Positions 1-5,219 of a DNA stretch of 6,606 nt are shown here, piece after piece. The stretch is taken from positions 1 through 6,606 of the forward strand of contig JAEXAS010000030.1 of the NCBI GenBank assembly GCA_023458095.1, in the 5' to 3' direction. Position numbers and translations under genes: made by a program. The notes below the pieces were generated by a model. It saw nothing but the letters and a program-made list of their open reading frames with translations, searched no databases and had not been told where the DNA came from. Source of the DNA: Actinomycetes bacterium (GTDB taxonomy: Bacteria > Actinomycetota > Actinomycetes > Propionibacteriales > Propionibacteriaceae). Position 1 is the first letter of the stretch; the number at the start of each line of letters is the position of its first letter.

Positions 1-16
1 TACTGGGCGCCCAGTA
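1..16. repeat. Perfect 16-bp palindrome downstream of rnpB
   Basis: TACTGGGCGCCCAGTA reads identically on both strands. As RNA it could fold into a 6-bp stem with a GCGC tetraloop. It lies about 37 bases beyond the 3' end of rnpB on the minus strand, so it could be part of a terminator, but the window ends here and no U-tract can be seen. It could equally be a protein-binding site or half of a larger repeat. Between it and rnpB, GTAGCGTCG occurs twice (14-22 and 33-41), a short direct repeat of 19-base period with no known role. The palindrome is certain; its function is a guess. Confidence 0.4.
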
Positions 17-52
17 GCGTCGCGGCCTAAACGTAGCGTCGGGGTTGGCGAT

Positions 53-446
53 GGGGACGAGTCGGCCTGTAAGCCGGATTCTGTGGCCCCGAAGGACCGG
101 TGATCATCCATCTGCGACGGCTGTTACCAGCCGCCTTCGCCAAAGGCGTGCAACCTACCCGGGCACCTCGCGCGAGCAGCGCTCAAACGGTGTCCGCAGG
201 CCGTGAATCCGAAGATGCCCAGCCCTTCTTGGTCTTGCTCCGAGTGGGGTTTACCTTGCCACTCCAGTCACCTGGAGCGCGGTGGTCTCTTACACCGCCG
301 TTTCACCCTTACCCGCTTGCGCGGGCGGTCTGTTCTCTGTGGCACTTTCCCGCGGGTCACCCCGGGTGGGCGTTACCCACCACCCTGCTCTGTGGAGTCC
401 GGACTTTCCTCAGCTTGCGCTGCGATCACCCGGCCGACTCGTCCGC
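53..446 (-). ncRNA. rnpB: RNase P RNA (bacterial type A)
   Basis: This is the catalytic RNA of ribonuclease P, which with the RnpA protein removes 5' leaders from tRNA precursors. The most conserved parts are visible on the minus strand. The P4 5' strand and its flank (GGAAAGTCCGGACTCC) are at 409-394. The P4 3' strand region (ACAGAATCCGGCTTAC) is at 84-69. The L15 loop that pairs with the tRNA 3' CCA (GGTAAACCCC) is at 255-246. The ends are set by helix P1: GGACGAGTCGGCC at 444-432 pairs perfectly over 13 bases with GGCCGACTCGTCC at 67-55. The length of about 394 nt fits actinobacterial type A RNAs. The exact ends may be off by a few bases: the 5' end is placed from P1 and an upstream -10 element, and the 3' end just past P1. 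Short reading frames crossing this region are not genes. Confidence 0.96.
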
Positions 447-451
447 CGACA

Positions 452-457
452 ACACTA
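452..457 (-). promoter_or_regulatory. Candidate -10 element of rnpB
   Basis: TAGTGT on the minus strand fits the actinobacterial TANNNT -10 pattern. It lies 5 to 7 bases before the first base of the RNA predicted from helix P1 (444-446), where a -10 should be. No convincing -35 is seen 16-18 bases upstream. The assignment rests on position and the short consensus only. Confidence 0.5.
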
Positions 458-498
458 GCTGAACACCGACACAGAGAGCTTTTCGCCAAGCCCGCGGA

Positions 499-515
499 GG
501 GCTATCGTTCAGCCC
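499..515 (+). promoter_or_regulatory. Start region of the SdpI-like gene: -10-like box in a small hairpin
   Basis: GGGCT (499-503) and AGCCC (511-515) can pair around a 7-base loop, ending directly against the GTG start at 516. The loop holds TATCGT (503-508), a TANNNT -10-like box 7 bases before the GTG, which would give a leaderless or near-leaderless mRNA. Alternatively, GGAGG at 496-500 is the Shine-Dalgarno; its linear spacing to GTG (15 bases) is too long, but the hairpin would shorten it. The sequence does not decide between these. Confidence 0.35.
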
Positions 516-884
516 GTGATGATTCTTGTTCTGGTCGTGATCTTCGCCTTGTTCCTGGTCGCTGGCCTTTCCGGCATGACGCGCACCCTGATCAAGGCCG
601 ACAAGTTCCCCGCCGGAGTCGCGTTCGGCCTGCGCACTCCCGCCACCAATCGCTCCGATGAGGCGTGGGTCGCCGGACATCGCGCCGCTACTGGCGCGCT
701 GACTCTCACCATGATCGTCAGCGGCGCTGGTGGCCTGGCGGTGTTCCTCACGTCACTGATTTCCCCGGCCGGCGTTTCCTCGTCCCAGACCTGGATCGCG
801 GCCGGAATCAGCACGCTGGCAACCGCGGTAATGATCGGGATCGCCTTCCTGATCGCGAACAGTGCCGCGAGCAAGACCGCCTAA
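516..884 (+). CDS. SdpI-family small integral membrane protein
   Basis: A 122-residue membrane protein. The N-terminus (about 2-20) is a hydrophobic helix, and two more membrane segments lie at about 58-82 and 92-116. Between the first two sits FGLRTPATNRSDEAWVAGHR (37-56), which matches the SdpI/YhfL family signature (a G-[IL]-R-T stretch, then an acidic-AW and a basic segment). Bacillus SdpI gives immunity to the SdpC toxin and sequesters the repressor SdpR at the membrane. Full SdpI is longer, and this protein carries only the C-terminal-type domain, as many uncharacterised actinobacterial relatives do. No toxin or ArsR-type repressor gene is adjacent, so immunity cannot be inferred. The start is GTG 516; ATG 519 is an in-frame alternative costing one residue. 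Its TAA overlaps the stop of the convergent methyltransferase gene at 881-884. Family call fairly secure; function unknown. Confidence 0.8.
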   Translation: MMILVLVVIFALFLVAGLSGMTRTLIKADKFPAGVAFGLRTPATNRSDEAWVAGHRAATGALTLTMIVSGAGGLAVFLTSLISPAGVSSSQTWIAAGISTLATAVMIGIAFLIANSAASKTA

Positions 885-1714
885 GCTCCCGGCACCGCCA
901 CCACCAACTCCACCAACCGCATCGGGTGCAGGTGGGGTTGGGTTCGCCAGAACTGAGCTGAGCCCTGCTCGGCTTCGGGACGCGACTCGCGCAGCGTCCA
1001 ACCTGCAGCGGCAAGCACCTGCTCCAATTCGACCGGCGTGAACCGGGATAGCCACGGCTCACGATTGCCGATTTGAGCACTGACTGCGGCCACGTACGCG
1101 CCCCCGGGCGCGTCAGCCTCCGCATTGGGAACCAGGACATCCATCAACAACAGCGAACCTGCTGGCAGCGCCAGCGAGCTGATCAGTGACCGGTTCTGGT
1201 CCTCGGTGAGATACATGCTCAGCCCCAGGGCAACCACCGCAGTAGGCAGGTCCGAGTTCAGGCCAGCCTCGACAAGGCTCGACAGCAACTCCGGATCAGG
1301 CAGGGCCAGCGCCACCGGCGTTCCGACATCCTCAACACCGGCCTGCTGACATACCTGCCTGCGCCAATCAAGCATCTCTGGCCGATCGACCAACCACACC
1401 GGCCCCGGAAACGCCGCAGCGAGGAAGGTATCCAGCCCCGCCCCCAGCAAGACCAACTGCGAGACTCCCCCGGCGGACAGTAACTCGCGAGCGAAAGAGG
1501 CCCGCAGCACCGCAGAACCCCGGGCCGCCGCGAGCACCGGCTCGTCGGGGAACTGGCGGTGGAAGTCCAGCGGTGATGGCGTGAAGAGCGAACAGATGCG
1601 GGCAGCATCGTGGTCGACAACCAGGTGAGGAGGTTCGTCGACGAGGAGGTGGGCAGCTCGTGCGGCTGCGGCGAGAACGGCAGTGGCCGATGGCACGTCT
1701 TGAAGAGGTATCAC
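881..1714 (-). CDS. Class I SAM-dependent methyltransferase (LCM-like family)
   Basis: A 277-residue cytosolic protein resembling the leucine-carboxyl-methyltransferase-like family that is abundant in actinomycetes; substrates of most members are unknown. Visible features in order: an N-terminal helix rich in AARAAHLL (about 11-25) followed by DEPPHLVVDHDAARI; the SAM-binding glycine motif LVLLGAGLDTF (88-98); an acidic motif II in VWLVDRPEMLDWRR (106-119); a post-motif block VALGLSMYLTEDQ (161-173); and TPVELEQVLAAAGW (226-239) near the C-terminus. In my recollection of the family the third block usually reads EG before the hydrophobic-MYL stretch; here it is LG, so a commonly acidic position is Leu. 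The start is GTG 1714: an in-frame stop lies 9 bases further upstream and no Shine-Dalgarno is visible. GTG at codon 7 is an alternative. It lies 51 bases downstream of the zinc-ribbon gene on the same strand and may be co-transcribed or have its own promoter. Confidence 0.85.
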   Translation of the reverse strand: MIPLQDVPSATAVLAAAARAAHLLVDEPPHLVVDHDAARICSLFTPSPLDFHRQFPDEPVLAAARGSAVLRASFARELLSAGGVSQLVLLGAGLDTFLAAAFPGPVWLVDRPEMLDWRRQVCQQAGVEDVGTPVALALPDPELLSSLVEAGLNSDLPTAVVALGLSMYLTEDQNRSLISSLALPAGSLLLMDVLVPNAEADAPGGAYVAAVSAQIGNREPWLSRFTPVELEQVLAAAGWTLRESRPEAEQGSAQFWRTQPHLHPMRLVELVVAVPGA

Positions 1715-1722
1715 TTCAATTC

Positions 1723-1728
1723 ACTATC
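1723..1728 (-). promoter_or_regulatory. Candidate -10 box for the methyltransferase gene
   Basis: GATAGT on the minus strand resembles the TATAAT-type -10 and ends 8 bases before the GTG start at 1714. With no ribosome-binding site in the gap, this would fit a leaderless or near-leaderless transcript starting inside the 51-base gap after the zinc-ribbon gene. No clear -35 is seen. A weak suggestion only. Confidence 0.25.
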
Positions 1729-1765
1729 ACGGCACACAGCTTCGACAAAGCCGACGCACTGAGGT

Positions 1766-2500
1766 CTAGCTGGCTGAGCGCACCAGGATCCGCTCGCACT
1801 CCTCGCAGCGCAGCACCTCGTCTTCGGCAGTTGCGGCGTATTCAGCCAGGGCCGTGGCTGTGGCCTCGATCTGGCAGCCACCGCAGCGACGGGCCTTCAG
1901 TTCGGCGGCGCCGAGGCCGCCGGCCTTCACCCGGATTCGATCGTAGAGAGCCACCAGGTCGGCGGGGAGTTCGGCAGCGATCCCATCGCGGATCTGTTGG
2001 TGCGTGGCGATCTCGGCGTCCAGTTGCCCAAGTTGCTCATCACGGGAGGCGATCACCCTGCGCAGGGAGTTCTCCAGCTCGGCGACCCGACCAGCCAAGT
2101 CAGCCTCTTCAGCGGTGACCGCCTCCAACTGCTCCATGGCTTCCAACTCGGCGTCCTCCAAGTCGGAGATGCGCTTGCCCAGATGCTCAATCTCTTCACT
2201 GAGGGCTGCAAAACCACGCGGGTCGGTGACCAGGCCGTCGTCGCGACGCTTGATGTCGCGGGCGAGCCGCTCTTTGACCGGCACCAGATCGGACTCAGCT
2301 TTCTCCACCTCTGCAGTGAAGTCACCCAATCGCGTACGGGCCGCCACCAAGGACGCGGCGATCTGCGCGCGCTCTTCCTTGCCTTTGGCGATCACCTCAT
2401 GCTCGGGCAATGCCGTCTTGCGATGGGTGAGTTGGGCGATCACGGTGTCCTCGGCCTGCAGGTCGAGGAGTCGAAGCTGTGCCGACGCGGCAGCCTTCAT
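1766..2500 (-). CDS. Coiled-coil C4 zinc-ribbon protein (zf-RING_7 / Rv2229c-like)
   Basis: A 244-residue protein with two parts. Residues about 15-190 are rich in Glu, Lys, Arg, Leu and Ala with heptad spacing, forming a long antiparallel coiled-coil hairpin. Residues 206-235 form a C4 zinc ribbon: C206-GG-C209 and C232-EE-C235, followed by the typical R-I-L tail. This architecture defines the family that includes mycobacterial Rv2229c and Helicobacter HP0958/FlgZ. The actinobacterial members have no settled function; a nucleic-acid or protein-binding adaptor role is inferred from the fold. In many actinobacteria the gene sits beside a Nif3-like gene and an RNase H gene and often near rnpB. 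Here rnpB is about 1.3 kb away, but the other two are absent. The ATG start is supported by AGGAGG five bases upstream (2506-2511). All four cysteines are present, so the metal site looks intact. Confidence 0.92.
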   Translation of the reverse strand: MKAAASAQLRLLDLQAEDTVIAQLTHRKTALPEHEVIAKGKEERAQIAASLVAARTRLGDFTAEVEKAESDLVPVKERLARDIKRRDDGLVTDPRGFAALSEEIEHLGKRISDLEDAELEAMEQLEAVTAEEADLAGRVAELENSLRRVIASRDEQLGQLDAEIATHQQIRDGIAAELPADLVALYDRIRVKAGGLGAAELKARRCGGCQIEATATALAEYAATAEDEVLRCEECERILVRSAS

Positions 2501-2575
2501 CGGGGCCTCCTGAAGTTGTGAGCACCGACTCTACTGGAGAACTGGCCAGCACCCCATGAGGGCTAGCATCAGGGT
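2501..2575. promoter_or_regulatory. Divergent promoter region; leaderless -10 for pepP
   Basis: This 75-base gap drives the zinc-ribbon gene leftward and pepP rightward. On the plus strand TAGCAT (2564-2569) fits TANNNT and is followed by exactly six bases before the ATG at 2576, so transcription would start at the A of the start codon: the classic actinobacterial leaderless arrangement. In agreement, there is no well-placed Shine-Dalgarno for pepP: GAGGG at 2558-2562 is 13 bases away and AGGG at 2571-2574 only one. On the minus strand AGGAGG (2511-2506) is a strong ribosome-binding site for the zinc-ribbon gene. No -35 is convincing in either direction. Confidence 0.55.
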
Positions 2576-4057
2576 ATGGACGAGGAATCAACGGCCAAGC
2601 TCCCCAATCGCCAGACCCCCTTCTCGGAAGCCTTTATCGAGTTCATTCCCAGCGGGTGGGCACCGTACCCCAGCCAGACGCCCGCAGCACTTCCTGCGGT
2701 CGGACCGGCGTCCGAACGTCGACGTCGCTTCGTTGCCGGGTTCCGTGGCGAACGTTTGATCGTTCCGGCCGGTGTGTTCCAGGTGCGCTCCAACGACACC
2801 GACTACCGCTTTCGGCCACACTCGGCCTTTGCCTGGCTGACTGGATTGGGTACGGATCGAGAGCCGGACGCGGTCTTGGTCATCGAACCGGACGCCGAGG
2901 CAACCTTGTACTTCAAGCCGCGCGCGCCCCGCACCGACCCAGAGTTCTATGCCGACGCCCGGTATGGCGAGATGTGGGTGGGCACCCGTGAGTCGCTGGT
3001 CGAGATGGAGGCACTCACTGGCCTGCGCTGCGCCCCCATCTCGGAGTTCCAGGCTGCGCTGGCCAAGGATCTCGCCAGCGTGCCGCTGCGGCTGCTGCGT
3101 GGCGCCGACGCGTCCTTGGATCTGGTCGCCGACGCCCTGAGACTGCAGGCCGGTGTCGATCTGGAGCAGGCGCACCGCCGCGATGCAGAATTCACGGTTG
3201 CGCTGTCCGAGGCCCGCCTGATCAAGGACGATTATGAGCTTGGCGAACTACGCCGAGCCTGCGCCGACACGGCCAAAGCCTTCGAAGCCGTCGTCGCCGA
3301 GTTGCCCACGGCCGTACGCCTGGGCCGCGGCGAGCGATGGGTGGAGGGCATTTTCGGACTACACGCTCGCCACCTGGGTAACGCCGTGGGCTACGACACC
3401 ATCGCCGCCAGCGGTGATCACGCGAACACCTTGCACTGGATCCGCAACGATGGCGACATCGAGTCCCACGACCTGCTGCTCATGGACGCCGGCATCGAGA
3501 CCGACACCCTCTACACAGCCGACATCACCCGCACCATGCCGGTCTCTGGGCGATTCAGCCCGGCGCAACGCAAGGTCTACCAAGCCGTCTTGGACGCCCA
3601 GGCCGCTGGCTTCGCGGCAGCCAAGCCGGGGGCGACCTTCTCCGATGTCCACGCCGCAGCGATCGCGGTCGTTGCCCAATACTTGGCGGAGTGGGGTCTG
3701 CTGCCGGTGAGCGCCGAGGAGTCCCTCGATCCGGCAACCGGCGGTCAGCATCGGCGCTGGATGGTGCATGGCACCTCTCATCACCTCGGGCTGGACGTCC
3801 ACGACTGCGCGCAAGCCCGCCAGGAGAACTATCGCGAGGCGGTGCTGCGTCCGGGCATGGTCTTCACCGTGGAGCCAGGGATCTACTTCAAGTCCACCGA
3901 TCTGCTGGTTCCCGAGGAACTGCGCGGCATCGGTGTGCGCATCGAGGACGACATCGTCATCACCGAGGACGGCTGCGAGATCCTCTCCGACCACCTGCCC
4001 CGGGACCCCGACGAGGTAGAGGCGTGGATGGCCTCAGTCTGGGCGCGGGAGGCCTAG
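2576..4057 (+). CDS. pepP: Xaa-Pro aminopeptidase (aminopeptidase P, M24B)
   Basis: Cleaves the N-terminal residue from peptides with proline in second position, a cytosolic step in peptide turnover; active members use two Mn(II) ions. The 493-residue protein has an N-terminal AMP_N domain (about 45-180, with SNDTDYRF at 72-79) and a C-terminal creatinase-fold domain (about 225-475). All five metal ligands are present: D304 (MDAGIE), D316 (YTADITRT), H402 (GTSHHLG), E433 (TVEPGIY) and E457 (VRIEDD). They correspond to D260, D271, H354, E383 and E406 of E. coli PepP. The conserved H398 and H409 (DVHD) are also there. The spacing D304-D316 is one residue longer than in E. coli. The protein exceeds E. 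coli PepP (441 residues), mainly through about 40 polar N-terminal residues, as in other actinobacterial forms. ATG 2576 is favoured by the -10 box placed for a leaderless start. Its TAG overlaps the stop of the convergent regulator gene within CTAG. Confidence 0.95.
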   Translation: MDEESTAKLPNRQTPFSEAFIEFIPSGWAPYPSQTPAALPAVGPASERRRRFVAGFRGERLIVPAGVFQVRSNDTDYRFRPHSAFAWLTGLGTDREPDAVLVIEPDAEATLYFKPRAPRTDPEFYADARYGEMWVGTRESLVEMEALTGLRCAPISEFQAALAKDLASVPLRLLRGADASLDLVADALRLQAGVDLEQAHRRDAEFTVALSEARLIKDDYELGELRRACADTAKAFEAVVAELPTAVRLGRGERWVEGIFGLHARHLGNAVGYDTIAASGDHANTLHWIRNDGDIESHDLLLMDAGIETDTLYTADITRTMPVSGRFSPAQRKVYQAVLDAQAAGFAAAKPGATFSDVHAAAIAVVAQYLAEWGLLPVSAEESLDPATGGQHRRWMVHGTSHHLGLDVHDCAQARQENYREAVLRPGMVFTVEPGIYFKSTDLLVPEELRGIGVRIEDDIVITEDGCEILSDHLPRDPDEVEAWMASVWAREA

Positions 4058-4281
4058 CCCGGACCGACCTGAAGCAAGTCCCCCACTGAGCAATCCAGCG
4101 CGTCACAGATCGCGGTGAGGGTGCTGAAGCGAATGGCGCGAGCCCGGTCGTTCTTCAGCACCGAGAGGTTCACCACGCTCACTCCAACCAGCTCGGACAA
4201 TCGCGTCAGGGTCATGCCGCGCCACTCCAACAACTCGTCGAGTCGACAGTGGACGCGTCCGCCGTCATCTTCGGGAGGCAT
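4054..4281 (-). CDS. Small Cro/CI-type (XRE/YozG-like) helix-turn-helix regulator
   Basis: A 75-residue DNA-binding protein made almost entirely of one HTH domain. Helix 1 is about 13-21, the HTH scaffold helix about 25-32 (LTRLSELV), and the recognition helix about 36-43 (VVNLSVLK). Then comes RFSTLTAICDALDCSVGDLL (52-71), the usual C-terminal half of this domain class. The frame stays open further upstream, but the start is placed at ATG 4281: that ATG overlaps the TGA of the membrane-protein gene as TGATG, GAAGG lies about nine bases before it, and the family's N-terminus begins here. Extending upstream would add 32 unlike residues overlapping the other gene. The overlap implies translational coupling, so regulator and membrane protein are made together. 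Such short regulators are regularly found next to DUF2975 proteins. The likely target is its own promoter at 5047-5091 (inference). The stop overlaps that of pepP. Confidence 0.88.
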   Translation of the reverse strand: MPPEDDGGRVHCRLDELLEWRGMTLTRLSELVGVSVVNLSVLKNDRARAIRFSTLTAICDALDCSVGDLLQVGPG

Positions 4282-5030
4282 CAGACCAGGCCTTCGGAGT
4301 CGCGGTGAAGCCGTTCTCCGTATTTGAACACCCCAGCAACCAAGGCCAGCACGAGCGCCCCACCCAACGGCCACCACGGAATGAGCAGCCCGAAAGTGGC
4401 CGGCTCAGGCCAACCTGGGCCAGCAAAGCTCCCTGTGGGATTCCAGGAGCCCGTAGCGCTGCCACCGGAAAAGCCAAACACATCCCAGGAGGCCATCACA
4501 TTCCCGATTTGGCTCACTACCGAGGCAGCGAACCCACCGACCAGGAGGATCCAACCCGTGGCCGTCAGTGCCTTTGTGCCCAGTGCAAAGGGATTCCCGG
4601 TCATGACCGACCGAGCGAGCCGCAGAATGACCACGCACACCGCGATAGCGGTCGTCGCAGCGATCAGCATCCCGATCAACATGACGACTCGGGTCGTCAT
4701 AGGCAGACCGGTCACGACCAGGCTGGCGCTGTCCAGACCCCCATCCTCAATCACCACCGGCGCGACCCGATCCAAGGTGACACCCGTGGCGATGAAGGGC
4801 TTCAGAGGGCTCACCGGCACGGTGATACTGACTGGCGCACCGCTCATCAGCACAATGGCGGTCACCGCGCTCATCACCGCGATCCCCACCATGACGGCAT
4901 AGCTGACCACGGCCACAATCCTGGGCATATGGGATCCACCACGCATGGCCAGGATGATCACCACTACCGGTATTGCCATCGCAACGAGCACCAACGCGAC
5001 CACCAGGATCGCCCCCGGACCTGCAACCAT
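4281..5030 (-). CDS. DUF2975-type multi-pass membrane protein
   Basis: A 249-residue membrane protein with hydrophobic segments at about 6-29, 37-62, 114-137, 157-176 and 212-235. A polar stretch of about 50 residues between segments 2 and 3 probably faces outward. Two features match the DUF2975 family: LRLARSVMTGNPFALGT (136-152) before the fourth segment, and the C-terminal tail VFKYGERLHRDSEGLV (234-249), where an R-D-x-EGLV ending is common in actinobacterial members. Function is unknown; the pairing with a small HTH regulator is the family's main clue and suggests a sensor or anti-regulator at the membrane. ATG 5030 is preferred because GGAGG (5040-5036) ends five bases before it; GTG 5033 would leave only two. 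First gene of a two-gene operon. Family call is good; the role is inference. Confidence 0.85.
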   Translation of the reverse strand: MVAGPGAILVVALVLVAMAIPVVVIILAMRGGSHMPRIVAVVSYAVMVGIAVMSAVTAIVLMSGAPVSITVPVSPLKPFIATGVTLDRVAPVVIEDGGLDSASLVVTGLPMTTRVVMLIGMLIAATTAIAVCVVILRLARSVMTGNPFALGTKALTATGWILLVGGFAASVVSQIGNVMASWDVFGFSGGSATGSWNPTGSFAGPGWPEPATFGLLIPWWPLGGALVLALVAGVFKYGERLHRDSEGLV

Positions 5031-5035
5031 CACTG

Positions 5036-5040
5036 CCTCC
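5036..5040 (-). promoter_or_regulatory. Ribosome-binding site choosing the DUF2975 start
   Basis: GGAGG (inside GGGGAGG) on the minus strand is five bases from ATG 5030 and two bases from GTG 5033. The spacing favours the ATG, so the protein most likely has 249 residues and not 250. Confidence 0.75.
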
Positions 5041-5046
5041 CCATGA

Positions 5047-5091
5047 CATATCGCTTATCGATAAGCATATCGATTTTCGATAAAGCGTCAA
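5047..5091 (-). promoter_or_regulatory. Promoter of the DUF2975/HTH operon with overlapping operator repeats
   Basis: On the minus strand TTGACG (5091-5086) and TATGCT (5069-5064) form a -35/-10 pair with a 16-base spacer, predicting a start near 5057 and a leader of about 27 bases. Laid over this promoter are five TATCG/CGATA half-sites: TATCG at 5049, 5056 and 5068, and CGATA at 5059 and 5078 (plus-strand starts). They make a perfect 14-bp palindrome GCTTATCGATAAGC (5053-5066), which overlaps the -10, and an inverted repeat TATCGA-TTT-TCGATA (5068-5082), which fills the spacer. The stretch is markedly AT-rich against its surroundings. A protein bound here would block RNA polymerase; the operon's own HTH protein is the obvious candidate (inference). 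Confidence 0.65.
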
Positions 5092-5219
5092 GCTCGCGAT
5101 TCGCGCCTGCCTGACCACCTGCCTGCAACCGCGCGACAAGCGGCGTTCTGAGCCCTAGAGTGCTCCGCGGGAGCGCAGTCGAGAGAGCGATCCCGATACT
5201 CAAAGGTGAAGGAAACCTC
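5092..5219 (+). promoter_or_regulatory. trpB promoter and leader
   Basis: GCGACA (5133-5138, four of six matches to TTGACA) and TAGAGT (5156-5161, a TANNNT -10) are separated by 17 bases, predicting a start near 5168 and a leader of about 50 bases. GAAGGA (5208-5213) is a good ribosome-binding site six bases before ATG 5220. The trinucleotide TGG does not occur anywhere in this stretch, so there is no tryptophan-rich leader peptide and no classical ribosome-mediated attenuator. GCTCC-GCG-GGAGC (5162-5174) could form a small hairpin at the start of the leader. CCTGCCTG occurs twice (5106-5113 and 5118-5125). No T-box features were recognised. Confidence 0.5.

Noticed and set aside
100..680. 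Open frames overlapping rnpB on both strands
   Set aside because: They cross the conserved RNase P RNA core or the SdpI-like gene and have no domain signature or ribosome-binding site.
516..884. Toxin-immunity locus around the SdpI-like protein
   Set aside because: No SdpC-like toxin, processing gene or ArsR-type repressor is adjacent; the neighbours are rnpB and a methyltransferase.
1997..2521. Two long plus-strand frames opposite the zinc-ribbon gene
   Set aside because: They are antisense shadows of a Glu/Ala/Leu-rich coiled coil; one is mainly Ser, Ala and Arg, typical of such shadows.
3359..3994. A 211-codon minus-strand frame inside pepP
   Set aside because: pepP is intact with all metal ligands; this frame has no family resemblance and no start signals.
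4282..4377. N-terminal extension of the HTH regulator by 32 residues
   Set aside because: The extra residues lie inside the DUF2975 gene, do not resemble the HTH family, and the ATG in the TGATG junction explains translation better.
4305..5114. A 269-codon open frame on the plus strand opposite the DUF2975 gene
   Set aside because: It is rich in His, Arg, Asp and Gln with no recognisable domain, lacks a ribosome-binding site, and is the expected shadow of a membrane-protein gene read in reverse in GC-rich DNA.
5160..5219. GTG 5160 as the trpB start
   Set aside because: It lies in the predicted -10 box and adds 20 non-family residues; ATG 5220 has a well-spaced ribosome-binding site.
5085..5219. 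Tryptophan leader-peptide attenuator or T-box before trpB
   Set aside because: No TGG codon occurs in any frame on the plus strand, and no T-box sequence or large stem with an antiterminator was seen.
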